This document shows positions 63,894-64,000 of a stretch of DNA of 64,000 bases, piece by piece. Source of the stretch: Saprospiraceae bacterium. Its GTDB lineage: Bacteria > Bacteroidota > Bacteroidia > Chitinophagales > Saprospiraceae. Where the stretch lies: contig JANQSS010000137.1 of the NCBI GenBank assembly GCA_028279185.1, positions 1-64,000 on the forward strand, read 5' to 3'. Every line of letters starts with the position of its first letter. The stretch's first letter is position 1. A program made the position numbers and the translations under genes. Below the pieces are notes generated by a model that did not search any database, was not told where the DNA came from, and saw only the letters and a program-made list of their open reading frames with translations.

Positions 63894-64000
63894 ATGGACA
63901 CGAATCAAAATATCGATAAGAATAAATTCAAGATTCCAGAAAATTATTTTGCTGAACTGGAAGCGAATGTTATTTCGAAGACGATTAATACTCCTTCGGA
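63894..64000 (+). CDS. 5' part of a gene downstream of the ECF sigma factor
   Basis: An ATG at 63894 opens a frame that runs off the window edge. The visible 35 residues (MDTNQNIDKNKFKIPENYFAELEANVISK..) contain FKIPENYFAELEANV, which resembles the short motif at the N-termini of the small membrane proteins encoded after ECF sigma factors in Bacteroidota. Likely the anti-sigma factor or a membrane partner; the truncation prevents confirmation. Confidence 0.7.
   Translation, partial: MDTNQNIDKNKFKIPENYFAELEANVISKTINTPS

Noticed and set aside
1-64000. CRISPR arrays, rRNA, tRNA, prophage structural genes, replication origin
   Set aside because: No regularly spaced repeats, rRNA or tRNA signatures, phage gene runs or DnaA-box clusters were seen. 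The tail-fibre-like proteins have signal peptides and sit with sensor genes, so they are treated as surface proteins and not as a prophage.

Overview
The window looks like a chromosomal segment of a Bacteroidota bacterium, probably from the Saprospiraceae/Lewinella side of the phylum. The evidence is gene content: type IX secretion (T9SS) C-terminal sorting domains of the YPNP type, 'coathanger' C-termini, one-piece hybrid two-component proteins (kinase + receiver + AraC), a TonB-dependent receptor with a carboxypeptidase-like N-domain, free LytTR regulators, DUF4199, and two good matches to the Bacteroidota promoter (TTTG - about 20 nt - TAnnTTTG). No rRNA, tRNA, CRISPR array or intact mobile element was seen.

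Layout. 1-5.4 kb: a secreted endonuclease/phosphatase-fold protein, two tandem paralogous small membrane proteins, a lipoprotein alpha/beta hydrolase and two small envelope proteins. 5.5-17.8 kb: a surface-protein regulation locus present in two copies. In each copy a minus-strand TPR/kinase/receiver/AraC sensor is divergent from a plus-strand LytTR gene, followed at 22-23 nt by a secreted protein with a peptidase S74 (tail-fibre chaperone) C-terminus; copy A also carries a second S74 protein and a broken third one. 17.9-29.8 kb: mostly housekeeping and small-regulator genes (FKBP, methyltransferase, FMN reductase, beta-carbonic anhydrase, OmpA lipoprotein, PhyH oxygenase, formate-THF ligase, membrane-anchored LuxR regulator, DUF4199, SRPBCC, VWA lipoprotein). 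30-41 kb: a LytTR response regulator with a LytS-type kinase, T9SS-exported proteins, an Lnt-like N-acyltransferase, and gene-poor stretches holding decayed gene fragments.

41.4-45.1 kb is the most unusual part. Four overlapping minus-strand genes encode an acyl carrier protein, a cytochrome P450, an MBOAT O-acyltransferase and an SGNH protein. This is the dltC/dltB/dltD logic of teichoic acid D-alanylation with a P450 where the adenylating enzyme DltA would be. It suggests a carrier-bound acyl group that is oxidised and then passed across the membrane to an envelope acceptor. A fragment of the 3' end of a second SGNH gene lies 11 kb away.

45-64 kb: a small CBM48-like protein, a secreted caspase-like (clan CD) protein convergent with a TonB-dependent receptor, an orphan histidine kinase, a PadR/membrane-protein pair, a ligase-associated DEXH helicase, a lipoprotein-type inorganic pyrophosphatase, a DoxX-like protein, the TrkA/TrkH potassium system and an ECF sigma factor whose partner gene runs off the end.

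Intergenic decay is a recurring theme: an S74-protein pseudogene, an IS66 transposase remnant, an SGNH fragment and a fragment of a T9SS-exported protein can each be read as broken peptides.
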